Of a stretch of DNA of 64,000 bases, positions 24,049 through 33,779 are shown piece after piece (the first letter of the stretch is position 1; each line of letters begins with the position of its first letter). Source of the stretch: Irpex lacteus (taxonomy: Eukaryota > Basidiomycota > Agaricomycetes > Polyporales > Irpicaceae). The translations under genes were made by a program, and so were the position numbers. The notes under the pieces were generated by a model that had not been told where the DNA came from, made no database searches, and worked only from the letters and a program-made list of their open reading frames with translations. The stretch lies in contig MQVO02000007.1 of NCBI GenBank assembly GCA_001986395.2, positions 1,488,001 through 1,552,000 on the forward strand. Direction: 5' to 3'.

Positions 24049-25771
24049 ATGACTCATCTTACCCCATTGACGGTGCTTAAGGCAGCAGCCTCGTCTTACC
24101 CTCTCAACCCTGCCTTCAAGGTACCACGCAAAGCGGAATCCGATCTCGACTTAGTCGAGGAATGGGAGTCGATACCATACGCCCAATTCGAGGCAGATGT
24201 TGAACTGCACTCGAAGTACTGGGCAAGGAGGCTCTCCGATGATAGCATATCTCCACGCTCAGTAGTTGCTCTGTGGTATGCCCGTCGCTGTAATGACTTA
24301 AGTGCCCAGACGCTAAAGTTTCTTGCTAGGCTTGGTGGTCTGGCTTACGCCGACGTACTATCAATATACGGTGTTTTGAGGGCGGGCTTCATCCCTCAAC
24401 TCTTCTCCCTTCGACTACCAGAACCCGACATGATATACGAGCTGATGCACAAGGCTAACGCAAAGGCGCTGATTTACGACCGATCGCTACAGGTCGATTT
24501 GTCCAGGTGTCCAGTCCCACTCCACGAAGCTATACCACACTCTTTCGATGAAGTTAATGGGGACCCAACACCTGTGATACCCACAGGAGCCGACGATGAT
24601 ACAGTCATGATCTTCCATACCTCAGGGTCAACATCTGGCTCACCGAAACTCGTTCCCTGCAACTACCGTTGGTTCGACTGTATTATTCGCAAGGCCTTCC
24701 ACGCATCAAAGCCTCGCACATCTGGTAGACTAGATGTCACAGTATGGCTGTGAGTACCAATATTATGCTCGTATGGAATCGCAACTAACCAGGTGTGTTC
24801 GTAGGGGATCTATGTGCCACATTGGCCAGAATTGCATGTTGCTCGGTTCTATGCAGCATGGGTCATGTACCATCCAGCCTACGAAGATTGCCTTCTCTCC
24901 GGAAGAGCTAACGGATATGATCACTCGTTGTGGCCTGAATCGTCTAAACCAGTTCGCCACGTTTCTATCGACGCAGCTCAGGAGCTCGCGTAGCGACCCC
25001 AAACTGCTTCATCTGCTACAGGGGTTAGACGATATTCTCTACTCAGGGCTACCGCTGCCCCAAGAGGACGAGAAATGGGCTCTCGATCACGGCCTTCGCC
25101 TAACAAACCTATTTGGCAACACGGAGTGCGGTGCCATGCTGCTTACCGTTGTCAGCCCGGACTCTGGCCGTCGTTTCCTCCAACCTATCCCTGGTACTCG
25201 CTATGGCTTCTTTCCCATCTCTCCGTCGCAGTCGAGCGGCACGGCCCACGAGAACGCAAACTCGCAGCTTGTCGAGCTGGTCATCCTATCAGAGTCTGGT
25301 GATTGCCCGGATCCATCGCTGCGCGCCGCAGACGGTCACTACCACACTGGTGATTTGTTCATCGAGGCAGAGCCCGGCATGTATGTCTCACGTGGGCGTG
25401 ACGACGACTGGATCAAGTCGCAGAACTCGTTACGCTGCGATACGAAGGCTATCGAAGACAACGTTCGCAGTCTTTGCGCAGCACTGATCGAGGAGTGCAT
25501 CGTTGTTGGTAATGGGCGCCCCAGCCCAGCGTTGTTCGTCGAGCCGAAGACGGATATGCCAGCGGAGGTGTTGAAGAAGACTATCATCCGGAAGACTCGG
25601 GCCTTCCACGCTCGGCGGTATTTGCACGAGCGGATCACGTCTACCGAGTTCGTGTTCGTTGTCCCCAAGGGCACTCTTCCCAGGACTGCAACGAAGGGCA
25701 ACGTTCGTCGTAAAGCGGTCGAGGACCAGTTCAAGGTCGAACTCGACGCGGTGTTCGGCATGTCGTTCTGA
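24049..25771 (+). CDS. Stand-alone adenylate-forming enzyme (ANL superfamily, A domain only)
   Basis: This enzyme should activate a carboxylic or amino acid with ATP. Exons 24049-24749 and 24805-25771 give 555 residues. The P-loop is MIFHTSGSTSGSPKLVP (A3-type), the A5-type block is LTNLFGNTECGAML, A7 is YHTGDLF, A8 is SRGRDDDWIKSQNSLRC, and the A10-type lysine region is GTLPRTATKGNVRRK. These are the marks of the adenylation domain of basidiomycete adenylate-forming reductases and NRPS-like enzymes. Those proteins continue into a thiolation domain and a reductase or thioesterase domain, but here the chain stops about 20 residues after A10 with TAG-free frame and a TGA. Nothing like a carrier protein or reductase follows before the convergent pirin gene. 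The intron junction restores TVWL-GSMCH. Substrate and product cannot be read from the sequence. Confidence 0.85.
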
Positions 25772-26158
25772 GATTGACACTTACTTACCCATTCATATAA
25801 ACTTATAACTATAATATCAATAATCTCTCTGGACTTTTCGGACTTGAATGGTACTTTCTTTCTTGTTTACCTATCGCCACTTCTATCACTCATGTTTCCT
25901 CTGCATCTGCATCTCCTCTGCTCTGTTTCTGCTCTTACGCCACTCTGTAGCTATAGTTTTCGCCATCTCTCGTCCTATGCCTACCAGTCTTCCCTGCATC
26001 ACCGTACCTGTAGTTAGCCCCCATGCATATCCCTCGCAGCTGTTATACAATAAATGTGCTTATCGTCGCATGATTATACAAATGAAATGCTACATGTGTA
26101 TTAACTATCTCGAACCACCGCACTAAATGGAGTCACGAGGCACCCCTAAGCTGTTTAT
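25772..26158. other. Convergent intergenic region
   Basis: These 387 bases separate two genes that end towards each other (adenylation enzyme and pirin). They are AT-richer than the flanking exons and hold 3' UTR sequence; no gene is visible. Confidence 0.5.
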
Positions 26159-27138
26159 TTACTCGACGTCAAAGAGCAGCACTTCTGCAACACGATCTCC
26201 GCTGTTGCGCACCGAAAGCGTCTGACCTGCGTCGCCCGTGATATACACTCCATCTCCCTCCTTCAAAGTCACAGAGTTCCCTTCCGTACTACTCAGGGTA
26301 ACCTGCGCACCGTTAGACTCATGCGGGTTGTATCCAGAGGTTTGAACAATGTGCACGTATGCTTTGCTCGCGAGAGAATTTGATGATGGAGGAAGGACGT
26401 GCGATAGTGTTGTAGACGGCGAGATGAGAGATGCGTAAAGTGTCAGAGGGGAATGGACAGGTGCTGGACCTGTTGCTTCGCGTTTCTCGACGACACCCTC
26501 GCTACCAATGGGTGCGACAACACGAGCCCATTGATCCCGCTTTTCGTCATCGGTGAAGTGCCTAATATAAGCACATGTAAGTCGTTAATCGCCTCCGAAG
26601 GGAGCCGTGGAAGACTTACCTCGTGAAATATTGAGGTGTCAGGCCACGCTGGGAAGGCATGCTCCATATCTGAAGAAAATGAAGCTGTTTGTCTCCATAT
26701 GCCTTTTCACTATGGCGGATGCCAGTCCCTGCGGAGGTCATCTGCAAGTCACCACGTTTAAGGACTTCTCGGTTGCCCATAGAGTCGCCGCTGGAGTAGT
26801 AATTAGCCTTATTTCGGGGCCCGTGCAACGCATGATAGAAGACATACTGTTCTATTTCGCCGGAGACCACATAAGAGAAGATTTCAAATTCTCGATGTCC
26901 ATGTGCGCCGAAGCCTGTGTGCGGCTCTACACGATCTTCGTTTAACACCCGAAGGCAGCCAAACTGTTCGTGCCCATCTTCCTGGTACCTGTATTGAAGT
27001 CCACAATCAACTATTATGCAGTATGAATAGCGTTACAGCAACGTACATGGCGAAGGAGAATGTGTGGAATGTCTTCAGCCATCCGTGATTGGCATGGCCA
27101 CGCTCTACGCTGGGACGAGGTACGAACTTGATAGCCAT
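26159..27138 (-). CDS. Pirin family protein
   Basis: Pirins are bicupin metal-binding proteins; some act as quercetin 2,3-dioxygenases and the animal protein as a nuclear cofactor. The ATG at 27138 opens MAIKFVPRPSVERGHANHGW, then LKTFHTFSFAM, joining across an intron to YQEDGHEQFGCLRVLNEDRV. The metal site is EPHTGFGAHGHREFEIFSYV (two of the histidines, about residues 60 and 62), and the third His and the Glu lie in TSAGTGIRHSE. SGEIEHGDSMGNREVLKRGD joins over another intron. The C-terminal cupin ends EVLLFDVE at 26159. All metal ligands are present. The same frame is open upstream to 27510, but family members begin near the ATG chosen, so the extension is treated as leader sequence. Confidence 0.9.
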
Positions 27139-27733
27139 ATTCTGCGGTTCTTGAGTAGACAGCTGGTGAAAGGCGGCGATTGAACTGTTCAACGAGTTCA
27201 GGAGAGCTTTACGTTTGAGATTATTGGAAGCTGCGAGTCGCAGTAGAGAGGATGTAGCCAGTGTGGTTGAAAAGAGGTTGAATGCTGATAGTGTATGTCC
27301 GCCATGGCTGCACTTATATGGAAAATTGGTGTGAATACTGGGCACTAAAGAAGCAGGTGTAAAACTTACGTGAAGAGTCTTACGGCGGTGAACGTGGGAA
27401 TTAGCAAGACGCAAGGCGCAACTGCCTTTTCGGGTAATCGCGCACTCACGTTCATCCGTCGAATGATTGCTAACCTTGACAAATACCATCGAGTCATCAA
27501 CATTTGTCATAGATATCTTCGGTCGGTCTCTTCACTCGTAGAACTTGACAGAAGGCTTCATAAGCGACGGGTAAAGGTAATCAATGGAAATGACAGCCGC
27601 TACTAGTAATTCAGAGTCGCAAATATGAGATGCTACTGTAGTGGTGATACAAGTTTCAACCTATCGTTACAATCTAACCTGAGGTATAAAAAAGTCCTGG
27701 TTGTAAATACTAGTGCTACAAGACGTCCAATGG
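27139..27733. other. Intergenic between pirin and fucosyltransferase-like gene
   Basis: This 595-base region lies between two minus-strand genes and should contain the pirin promoter and leader. Apart from the open extension of the pirin frame no coding signal is seen. Confidence 0.4.
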
Positions 27734-29443
27734 TCACCACATTCTGGTACTTTCTACGGGGAAATTCTTTGCTTGGCGTAACATTGCAATATTCGAAGAC
27801 ACGCTTGAGAACTGTTTGGATAGTCAAGTCGAACGTCATCCAAGTAGATATTTCAAGCACTCACTCCATTACCAACGAAGACCTGCGCCCTTTGACCAAT
27901 CAGCATGTCCGTAGTGTGCGAAACATACTTCTCCTCCAAAGTCAAACTCATATCCCTACTCGTAGCAATGTTGTTCCACGAGTACGCAGCTTTTAGCGCG
28001 TCCTTCAGCTGCCTTAGCCAGACACCATCGCCATTCGTCATGACATAGATACTCTTTAGCCCCTGAGCGACTTTCGTTTGTCTTACTTGCTCAACCTTTT
28101 CCACGATTTGTTCGATAGTAGGAATGCAGCGACGAAGATAGATGGCCATCTTCTCTTCTTCGTCTCCTTGGGGCGAGTCCCAAGGGTCCAAGAAATCAGG
28201 GAATTGGTTGAAAGCGAGAAACGCGGCCCCCCAATGTCCGAGGTTCTCGCAGTGCTGTAGGAAGTCTCCACGGCGTATGTGGATTACAAGGAGTCCATCG
28301 ATCTGGCTGTACGGGTCTCCCTTTAACTGCGACAAACTCGGAGAGCCTAATACTGCATGATTGGTCTTCGCAGAACTATGAGCAAGACTGGACCAGCCGA
28401 ACCGAGTAATAACTGGTGACCGAGATAGCGCGGGCCATACCGGAAGAATCTCGCCTGGATTGCCAAACGAGCTATGATGATGATGAGGCTTCAAAGAGCA
28501 TATACGCGTAACGCGAAGTAATCTTACTACGGGTGGAAGATTGGGCCTGAGTCCTCCGGCACTTCGACACAGGGGTCTTCAATTTCTGCTAGGAGCTTGA
28601 TCCATGTTTCTACAATCTTCTGAGCTGATGCGCCATCCCCATGAATTGCCCGCGCCCGTTCGCCGTGGAGTATGTATGGGGTGGGGCATATACTCTTGAA
28701 GTACTCCTTGGAAACACTGAGCGGTGTGAGATCGCTAGCGTCCCAGCTTTCACCTACAAGAGGGCCTTCATATATAACATTAGCATTTGATTGGAGTAGC
28801 ACTGGCGCAAGCTGACCTGAGATGATGGCAGAGAGGGGCACATGCGCAGGAATGAGCTTGCCATTCCATTCTGCATAGGCCGGTCCTCCACGAACCCACT
28901 CGTAGTCATCAAATACGAAGCTGGAAGATAAAAGACTTAGGTCAACCGAAAGTCGGCAACTCAGGTGCTCACCCTCTACTAGCCGCGTGAGTTAGGTGTG
29001 CTGTCAAAACCATATCTTGCATCACATTTCCCCAGCCTGAGCCTTCATCACAGTACATGTATTAGTCGATGACGGCATAGCAGATATATTCACATACAGC
29101 AGGAGTGACTGGCGACCCATAGATATTTTTCACTTTTGGCAAACGGCGTTGTGAAATGCTGAGGGAGCCGCCGCTCGGCCTTGCGGAAATTATGGTAGAG
29201 AGGAGGCAACGGTCTCTGACCAATTAGCATCTGCATATACTCCGTATTTCTGATCTCTGGACGTTCTTTGGCGTATTGTATGCCTGCATGTGTCGCATAC
29301 ATGAGAGTGGCGAACAACGCGACCACGATAAAGAGGACGCGACGCCGTCGCAAGAGGCGCATCTCGAATGGGTTCGACCATAATCTCTTGGTAGACTCTC
29401 TTGAAGATTGTGGTCCTGAAGAGACTGCGAAGATAGGCATCAT
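27734..29443 (-). CDS. O-fucosyltransferase-like type II membrane protein
   Basis: This is a putative Golgi glycosyltransferase of the GDP-fucose protein O-fucosyltransferase-like family that is common in basidiomycetes; its acceptor is unknown. The ATG at 29443 opens MMPIFAVSSGPQSS. A single signal anchor follows at RRRVLFIVVALFATLMYATH (about residues 32-51), preceded by a cluster of arginines, which fixes a type II topology. Later exons include GSGWGNVMQDMVLTAHLAAS, FVFDDYEWVRGGPAYAEWNG and the nucleotide-sugar motif LLVIHIRRGDFLQHC (HxxRGDF). The C-terminal part has KSIYVMTNGDGVWLRQL, and DMLIGQRAQVFVGNG joins over an intron to FSSVSSNIAMLRQAKNFPVE and the stop at 27734. The final exon is short and easily missed. 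The GNGFSSxxSNIxMLR block supports the family. Confidence 0.78.
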
Positions 29444-29613
29444 GCACACGGACTTAGAAGGGTAAAGCCGTACGCGTGTGAGCCCCGCGTGCAATTGCCC
29501 CTTGTGCCGATTCTATCTAGACGCGCTATATCGTGAGCGCCTGAGTCTATACCGTGACTATGATGACTCCGAGCTGATGGGATTTATCCACGACCACGAC
29601 GAGGTGCTCGTAA
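29444..29613. promoter_or_regulatory. Short divergent promoter region
   Basis: Only 170 bases separate the start codons of the fucosyltransferase-like gene (minus) and the XRCC2-like gene (plus), so both genes must share this interval for their promoters or overlap in leader sequence. No TATA box is obvious. Confidence 0.4.
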
Positions 29614-30870
29614 ATGGATCATGAACGTACCGTCGAAGACTTTCTAGCAGAGATAGAATCGGAAAACCTCCAACGAGTAGGTAGCCATGCCCATTTCTAT
29701 TTGAATATTATCTCATTAGTGCAGTTTTTAAGCAATGTCCGACTCGGCCCTCATGAAGGTCAGTTGCTTTCATGGTCAGTTATGGCACACCTCTGACGGC
29801 TCTCATTAGATGGCTCAGTACTTAGAAGCAGCTGCATACCTTCGCTCGATTCCTGCCTGAACTATGGTGACCCATTAGGACGTAGTGCTCTGCAACCTGG
29901 AGACGTGGTTGAAATACAAGGAGCCCCTGCATCGGGGAAAACTCACTTTGTCTATCAGCTTTTAGTATCATGCATCCTTCCTTCGTCCTCGACTCTCGGT
30001 GGATGGGGTAAAGCTGCGGTCGTATACGACACAGACGGGACATTTCAAGTTGGTAGACTGAAGACTCTTCTTCACGCCCACATATCTGGTAAACACAACG
30101 CGGCGGGTGATGCAATAAATCACTCACGTATCGAGGACACTACACTCGACTGCTTGCATCGTCTTCATGTTTTCCGCCCGACGACTTCGATGCAGCTAGC
30201 TGCCACTATCGTCAATCTAGGCAACCTCCACGCAACGCATCCTCGTTTTGCAGACCAAGAAATTGGATTGGTTGTCGTCGACTCTCTAAGCGCATTCTAC
30301 TGGCAAGACCGATTCACAGTCGAACAATTTCGTGCAGGGCCGTCTGGTCACAATGCTAAGAACCCGCTTTTGCACGTCCTTGCCGCTCTTGACGCCATTC
30401 GCGTCTCTCATCGGCCTATCATCCTGGTCACAAACTGGGGTCTCAATCCGACAGACAAGCCATCCTCGGATACCGGGACCTTGAACTCTCCATTCTTCAA
30501 ACAGCACCTAAACGTACTCCCGAGGCCATCTCCATCCAGCAATAATCCAAGCTCTAGAATAACCTCTGACGACCGCAATGCCGTTCATCAGCAGGGCCAA
30601 GCATCGTCAGGCCCTCGTGAAAATGTGGATACAAGCCAAAATCCCGCTAGCCTTCCGATTACATATCACATAACATTACGACTTGTCTCCGCTTCTACAG
30701 TCTCGGCACCCACCGCAAGCGTAGCGCCAGATAGAGAGCTTCAGGACATTCGTGCGCATGGCAATAATGGTACTCATGCCGATACCAGGAGTACCAGTGT
30801 TGAAGGGTTTGTGAGGTCCTCAAGAAATGGTCATGCTATACGGACTTTTACGTTCCAAATAGGGCTCTGA
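29614..30870 (+). CDS. XRCC2: XRCC2-like RecA/RAD51 paralogue
   Basis: This is a probable homologous-recombination mediator of the RAD51-paralogue group. Exon 1 (29614-29680) gives MDHERTVEDFLAEIESENLQ and exon 2 (29810-30870) the rest, about 375 residues. Walker A is VVEIQGAPASGKTHFVYQLL, followed by SCILPSSSTLGGWGKAAVVY and DTDGTFQVGRLKTLL. Walker B is IGLVVVDSLSAFYWQDRFTV. Human XRCC2 has the closely similar GTGKTEMLYHLTARCILP, FIDTDYHFDMLRL and ILDSLSAFYWIDR, which is why I prefer XRCC2 over other paralogues. The middle of the C-terminal half is a Ser/Pro-rich insertion (about residues 225-300) that looks disordered, and the end RTFTFQIGL matches the family's short C-terminal beta strand. 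The Walker A lysine is present. Confidence 0.82.
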
Positions 30871-31131
30871 CAATAGATATATCGATGAATATGTAAATAC
30901 AAACAGTGTTAGTGACATTTTGTGTATTTTTATTTTAGCCGCAGTATGTATCAGTATAGTGTCCTATCGAGGATCCGGAGGGTGGTTAGGAGGTCGACCG
31001 TGACTGAGCAATATGTCACACAAAATGAGTGTGACCTGCGGGATTGCGGGATGGGCGTTTGACGGCGCATGCGCGCTACTATAGCTAAACGCACGACTTC
31101 CTCTACTGCTTCATACCACAACATTCCCGCC

Positions 31132-32187
31132 ATGTCCGACATTTCTGCACCACCTCTTGCTGCACCACCGCTAGCTGCAGAAGCCGTTCAAAATGGCGTC
31201 AACCCTGTTGTGGCACCAGCTCCGATAGTTCCTCTCATTCCTGGCCAGCAACCCGCCGCACCTGAACAGCAAGAGCATGCTACAGAAACATTGTACATTC
31301 AGAACCTGAACGAAAAAATCAAGATTCCAGTGCTGAAGGCTAGCTTGAGAGGTCTGTTTAAGGCATATGGGGAGGTGCTGGATGTAGTGGCGCATAGCAA
31401 TTTGAGGATGAGAGGGCAGGCGTTCGTGTCATTTGAGTCGGCGGACGTCGCAAAGAAGGCATTGAAGGAGGTCAGAGGATTCCCTCTGTATTCAAAACCT
31501 ATGGTATGTCTATTACCTCTATACCTATGTCCTTCATATTTGATATTCTAACGGCGGAACCAGCAAATATCATTCGCAAGAACTCCCTCAGACGCTGTGG
31601 TAAAGAAGCTAAACCCCTCCAGCTACGATGACCACAAAGCAAGAAGAGACGAGCACAAGAGTATGTTATCCGACTTCTTTGGCTAGATATTAATCTGACA
31701 TGCTGACTGCTCATAGAAGCAACACGGTACACCAACCCTCTGAAGGCTAAATTCCGACAGAAACGCCTGGCAGCCGAGAGTATGCTCCTCCTTTCTGCTC
31801 ACTCAACTGGGATGCTAATTCTTGTCATCAGTGGACGGCGGAAGTGCTCTGCCAACAGCGAAAAGACCGAATGTGCAGATGCCAGACGAATATCTTCCAC
31901 CGAACAAGATCCTCTTCCTGCAGAACCTGCCAGACAGTGTCACGAAAGACCAGCTTATGGCATTGTTCTCGCAATACCCCAATCTACACGAAGTGCGTCT
32001 TATTCCGACGAAGAAGGATATTGCCTTCGTGGAATACTTGGACGAAGGCAGCGCCACTGTGGCAAAGGACGCGCTTCACAACTACAAGTTGGACGGAGAG
32101 AACAAGATCAAGGTCAGTGTCAAACTCGCAGTGTTCGTTTCTCGTCGGGCTGACCTCGTGCCACAGATTACATTCGCAAGGAAATGA
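31132..32187 (+). CDS. U1A/U2B''-type snRNP protein with two RRMs
   Basis: This is a probable spliceosomal protein that binds U1 and/or U2 snRNA loops. The ATG at 31132 opens MSDISAPPLAAPPLAAEAVQ. RRM1 has ETLYIQNLNEKIKIPVLKAS (RNP2 YIQNLN) and LRMRGQAFVSFESADVAKKA (RNP1 RGQAFVSF), then KPM joins over an intron to QISFARTPSDAVVKK. A basic linker ATRYTNPLKAKFRQKRLAAE follows. RRM2 has NKILFLQNLPDSVTKDQLMA, LHEVRLIPTKKDIAFVEYLD and ends KIKITFARK at 32187. The RNP motifs and the two-RRM layout with a central linker match U1A and U2B''. A single fungal or fly-type SNF protein often covers both roles. There are about five exons. Confidence 0.9.
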
Positions 32188-32508
32188 GCTTTCTTCAGTC
32201 TGTCGGTTACACTCTTTCATTGTACTTTTGTATGAGTAATAGTCTATTTTTTTGGCATTTCTGTACGGACATAATGCTGTGAATTCGAGGCGTCGGTAGT
32301 TGTAGAGAGATGCAGTCTCGTGAGGGTCATGACGCAAACCGCCAAGGAGCCAATTGGCGAATTGCTCCTCGATCATTCCCAACCAACTTCGCCTTTCCAA
32401 CACGTTCGTTCGCTTCCAGTAGCGTAAAACCGCGTACCAGCCGTAGTTCCCCAGTCCTGCGAGCATCTTCTTGCCACTACCGACTACATCTCTCACCGCG
32501 CGATAGTT
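32188..32508. other. Intergenic region upstream of the acidic protein gene
   Basis: These 321 bases hold the 3' UTR of the U1A-type gene and the promoter of the next one. No coding signal is seen. Confidence 0.4.
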
Positions 32509-33158
32509 ATGTCCAAGACAGTCAGTGCTGTCGAAGAGCCTGAGATTGTTGACGAGGAGGGAGAGGAGAGCGACGACTACGACGATGACTTCGAGGTGAG
32601 TGGGAACAGTGGGCTCACTCTCGTCAGATGAGTCGTGTGCTGACAGTGACACGGATATTCCTACACGCTACTTCAGGATGCAGAGGACGCAGATGCCGGT
32701 GCTGAAGATGATGAGGAAGACGAAGACGACGCAGGGCTGGCGAGTATTGTTTCTTGTGACTTCCTTCGGTCTGTCTTCTGACCAAGAACAAACTCTCTAG
32801 ACTGATAAGGGTTCGAGTTTGACTGCATTACTACTTGGCGGCGCGGGAGAGGTTGGTAACCTTGCGCACTGTGGCCACTGCTCTTCCTAATGCCTGCATA
32901 TATTTAGAACGATGCGGATAATGACGAGGAAAATGAAGACGATGAGGATGAGGACGATGAGTTCACTCCCATCGACATCAAGGGCCCAGCGACCGAGGCC
33001 ATTGCGTCTGCACCTCCTCCCGCTGTTGGCACCAAGCGTACACGCGAAGACGAGGACGCTAACGGAGACGAGGACGTGTCCGGAGATTACGGCGAGTTCG
33101 AAGAGAACAGCGAGAGTGTCAAGAAGAAGGCGAGAGCAGCTGCAGAGGAGGAAGCGTA
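32509..33158 (+). CDS. Small acidic, Asp/Glu-rich protein, probably nuclear
   Basis: I do not recognise a family with certainty. The ATG at 32509 opens MSKTVSAVEEPEIVDEEGEE, SDDYDDDFE. The following exons read DAEDADAGAEDDEEDEDDAG, TDKGSSLTALLLGG and NDADNDEENEDDEDEDDEFT, PIDIKGPATEAIASAPPPAV. The end is GTKRTREDEDANGDEDVSGD, then SVKKKARAAAEEEA with a stop at 33156-33158. The only non-acidic conserved-looking block is KGSSLTALLLGG, a hydrophobic patch inside acidic runs. The basic pair KRTR and SVKKKAR could be nuclear-localisation signals. The composition resembles histone chaperones and other acidic chromatin proteins, but no chaperone fold can be claimed. The second exon's donor is unclear, since the obvious GTATTG site would break the frame, while a GTTTCT site a few bases on keeps it. 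Confidence 0.6.
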
Positions 33159-33779
33159 ATCTGGTCCTCTTCAAGTTTCAAACTTTGTAAGTACTCATAG
33201 TGCGGCTACTACTGCAGTATGTCGTCCCCGAGCACAAGAAGCCGTGTCATTGTATGATAGCGTTGATTATTTCTTTATTCTTCAATATATTCGTTTGAAG
33301 GTTAATATTGCGTGAAACTAGATATTTGGCACAGCGTAGGATTCTCATGCATGAAGAGGCTTGGATATTAATGAACAAGGGTGCGCGGATCAAATCCGAG
33401 TCCCGACGTCGGGGCGGGTTGAACCATGCCTTGGCGACTGCGACAACCTGAAGTCTGACCGTCATGACCAAATCTTACTACTACTTAGCCTCTTTCAATT
33501 ACTGCTCACAGCACGGCAGTTTATACAAGCTCATGTAAACAGCCTATCAAGCAACCTCATCGCCGACCTGTGGCTCAGAAGGCAGTGTATTACTCAAACT
33601 CACTCCGGAACCGCTCCTACTAGGTAGCATTCCATGCCACATCTCGGTGATTGACAACCTGAGATATGGAGGAATGACTCATCCATCTCGCAGTATGTAT
33701 ATAATCTGCTTGAATGCATTCGTCGCTGTACAAACCTACGATACCCAGATCCTCCCGCTACAGCAGACAGCAGTCAGCT
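33159..33779. other. Intergenic region upstream of the RNA-repair gene
   Basis: This 621-base gap holds no supported gene. The frame of the next gene is open upstream to an ATG at 33714, which would add 22 residues. Confidence 0.4.

Noticed and set aside
27139..27510. In-frame N-terminal extension of pirin that could be a mitochondrial presequence (LLRLAASNNLKRKALLNSL)
   Set aside because: Pirins normally start at MAIxxVPR, and the far upstream part is polar and unlike a presequence; it is more likely leader sequence left open by chance.
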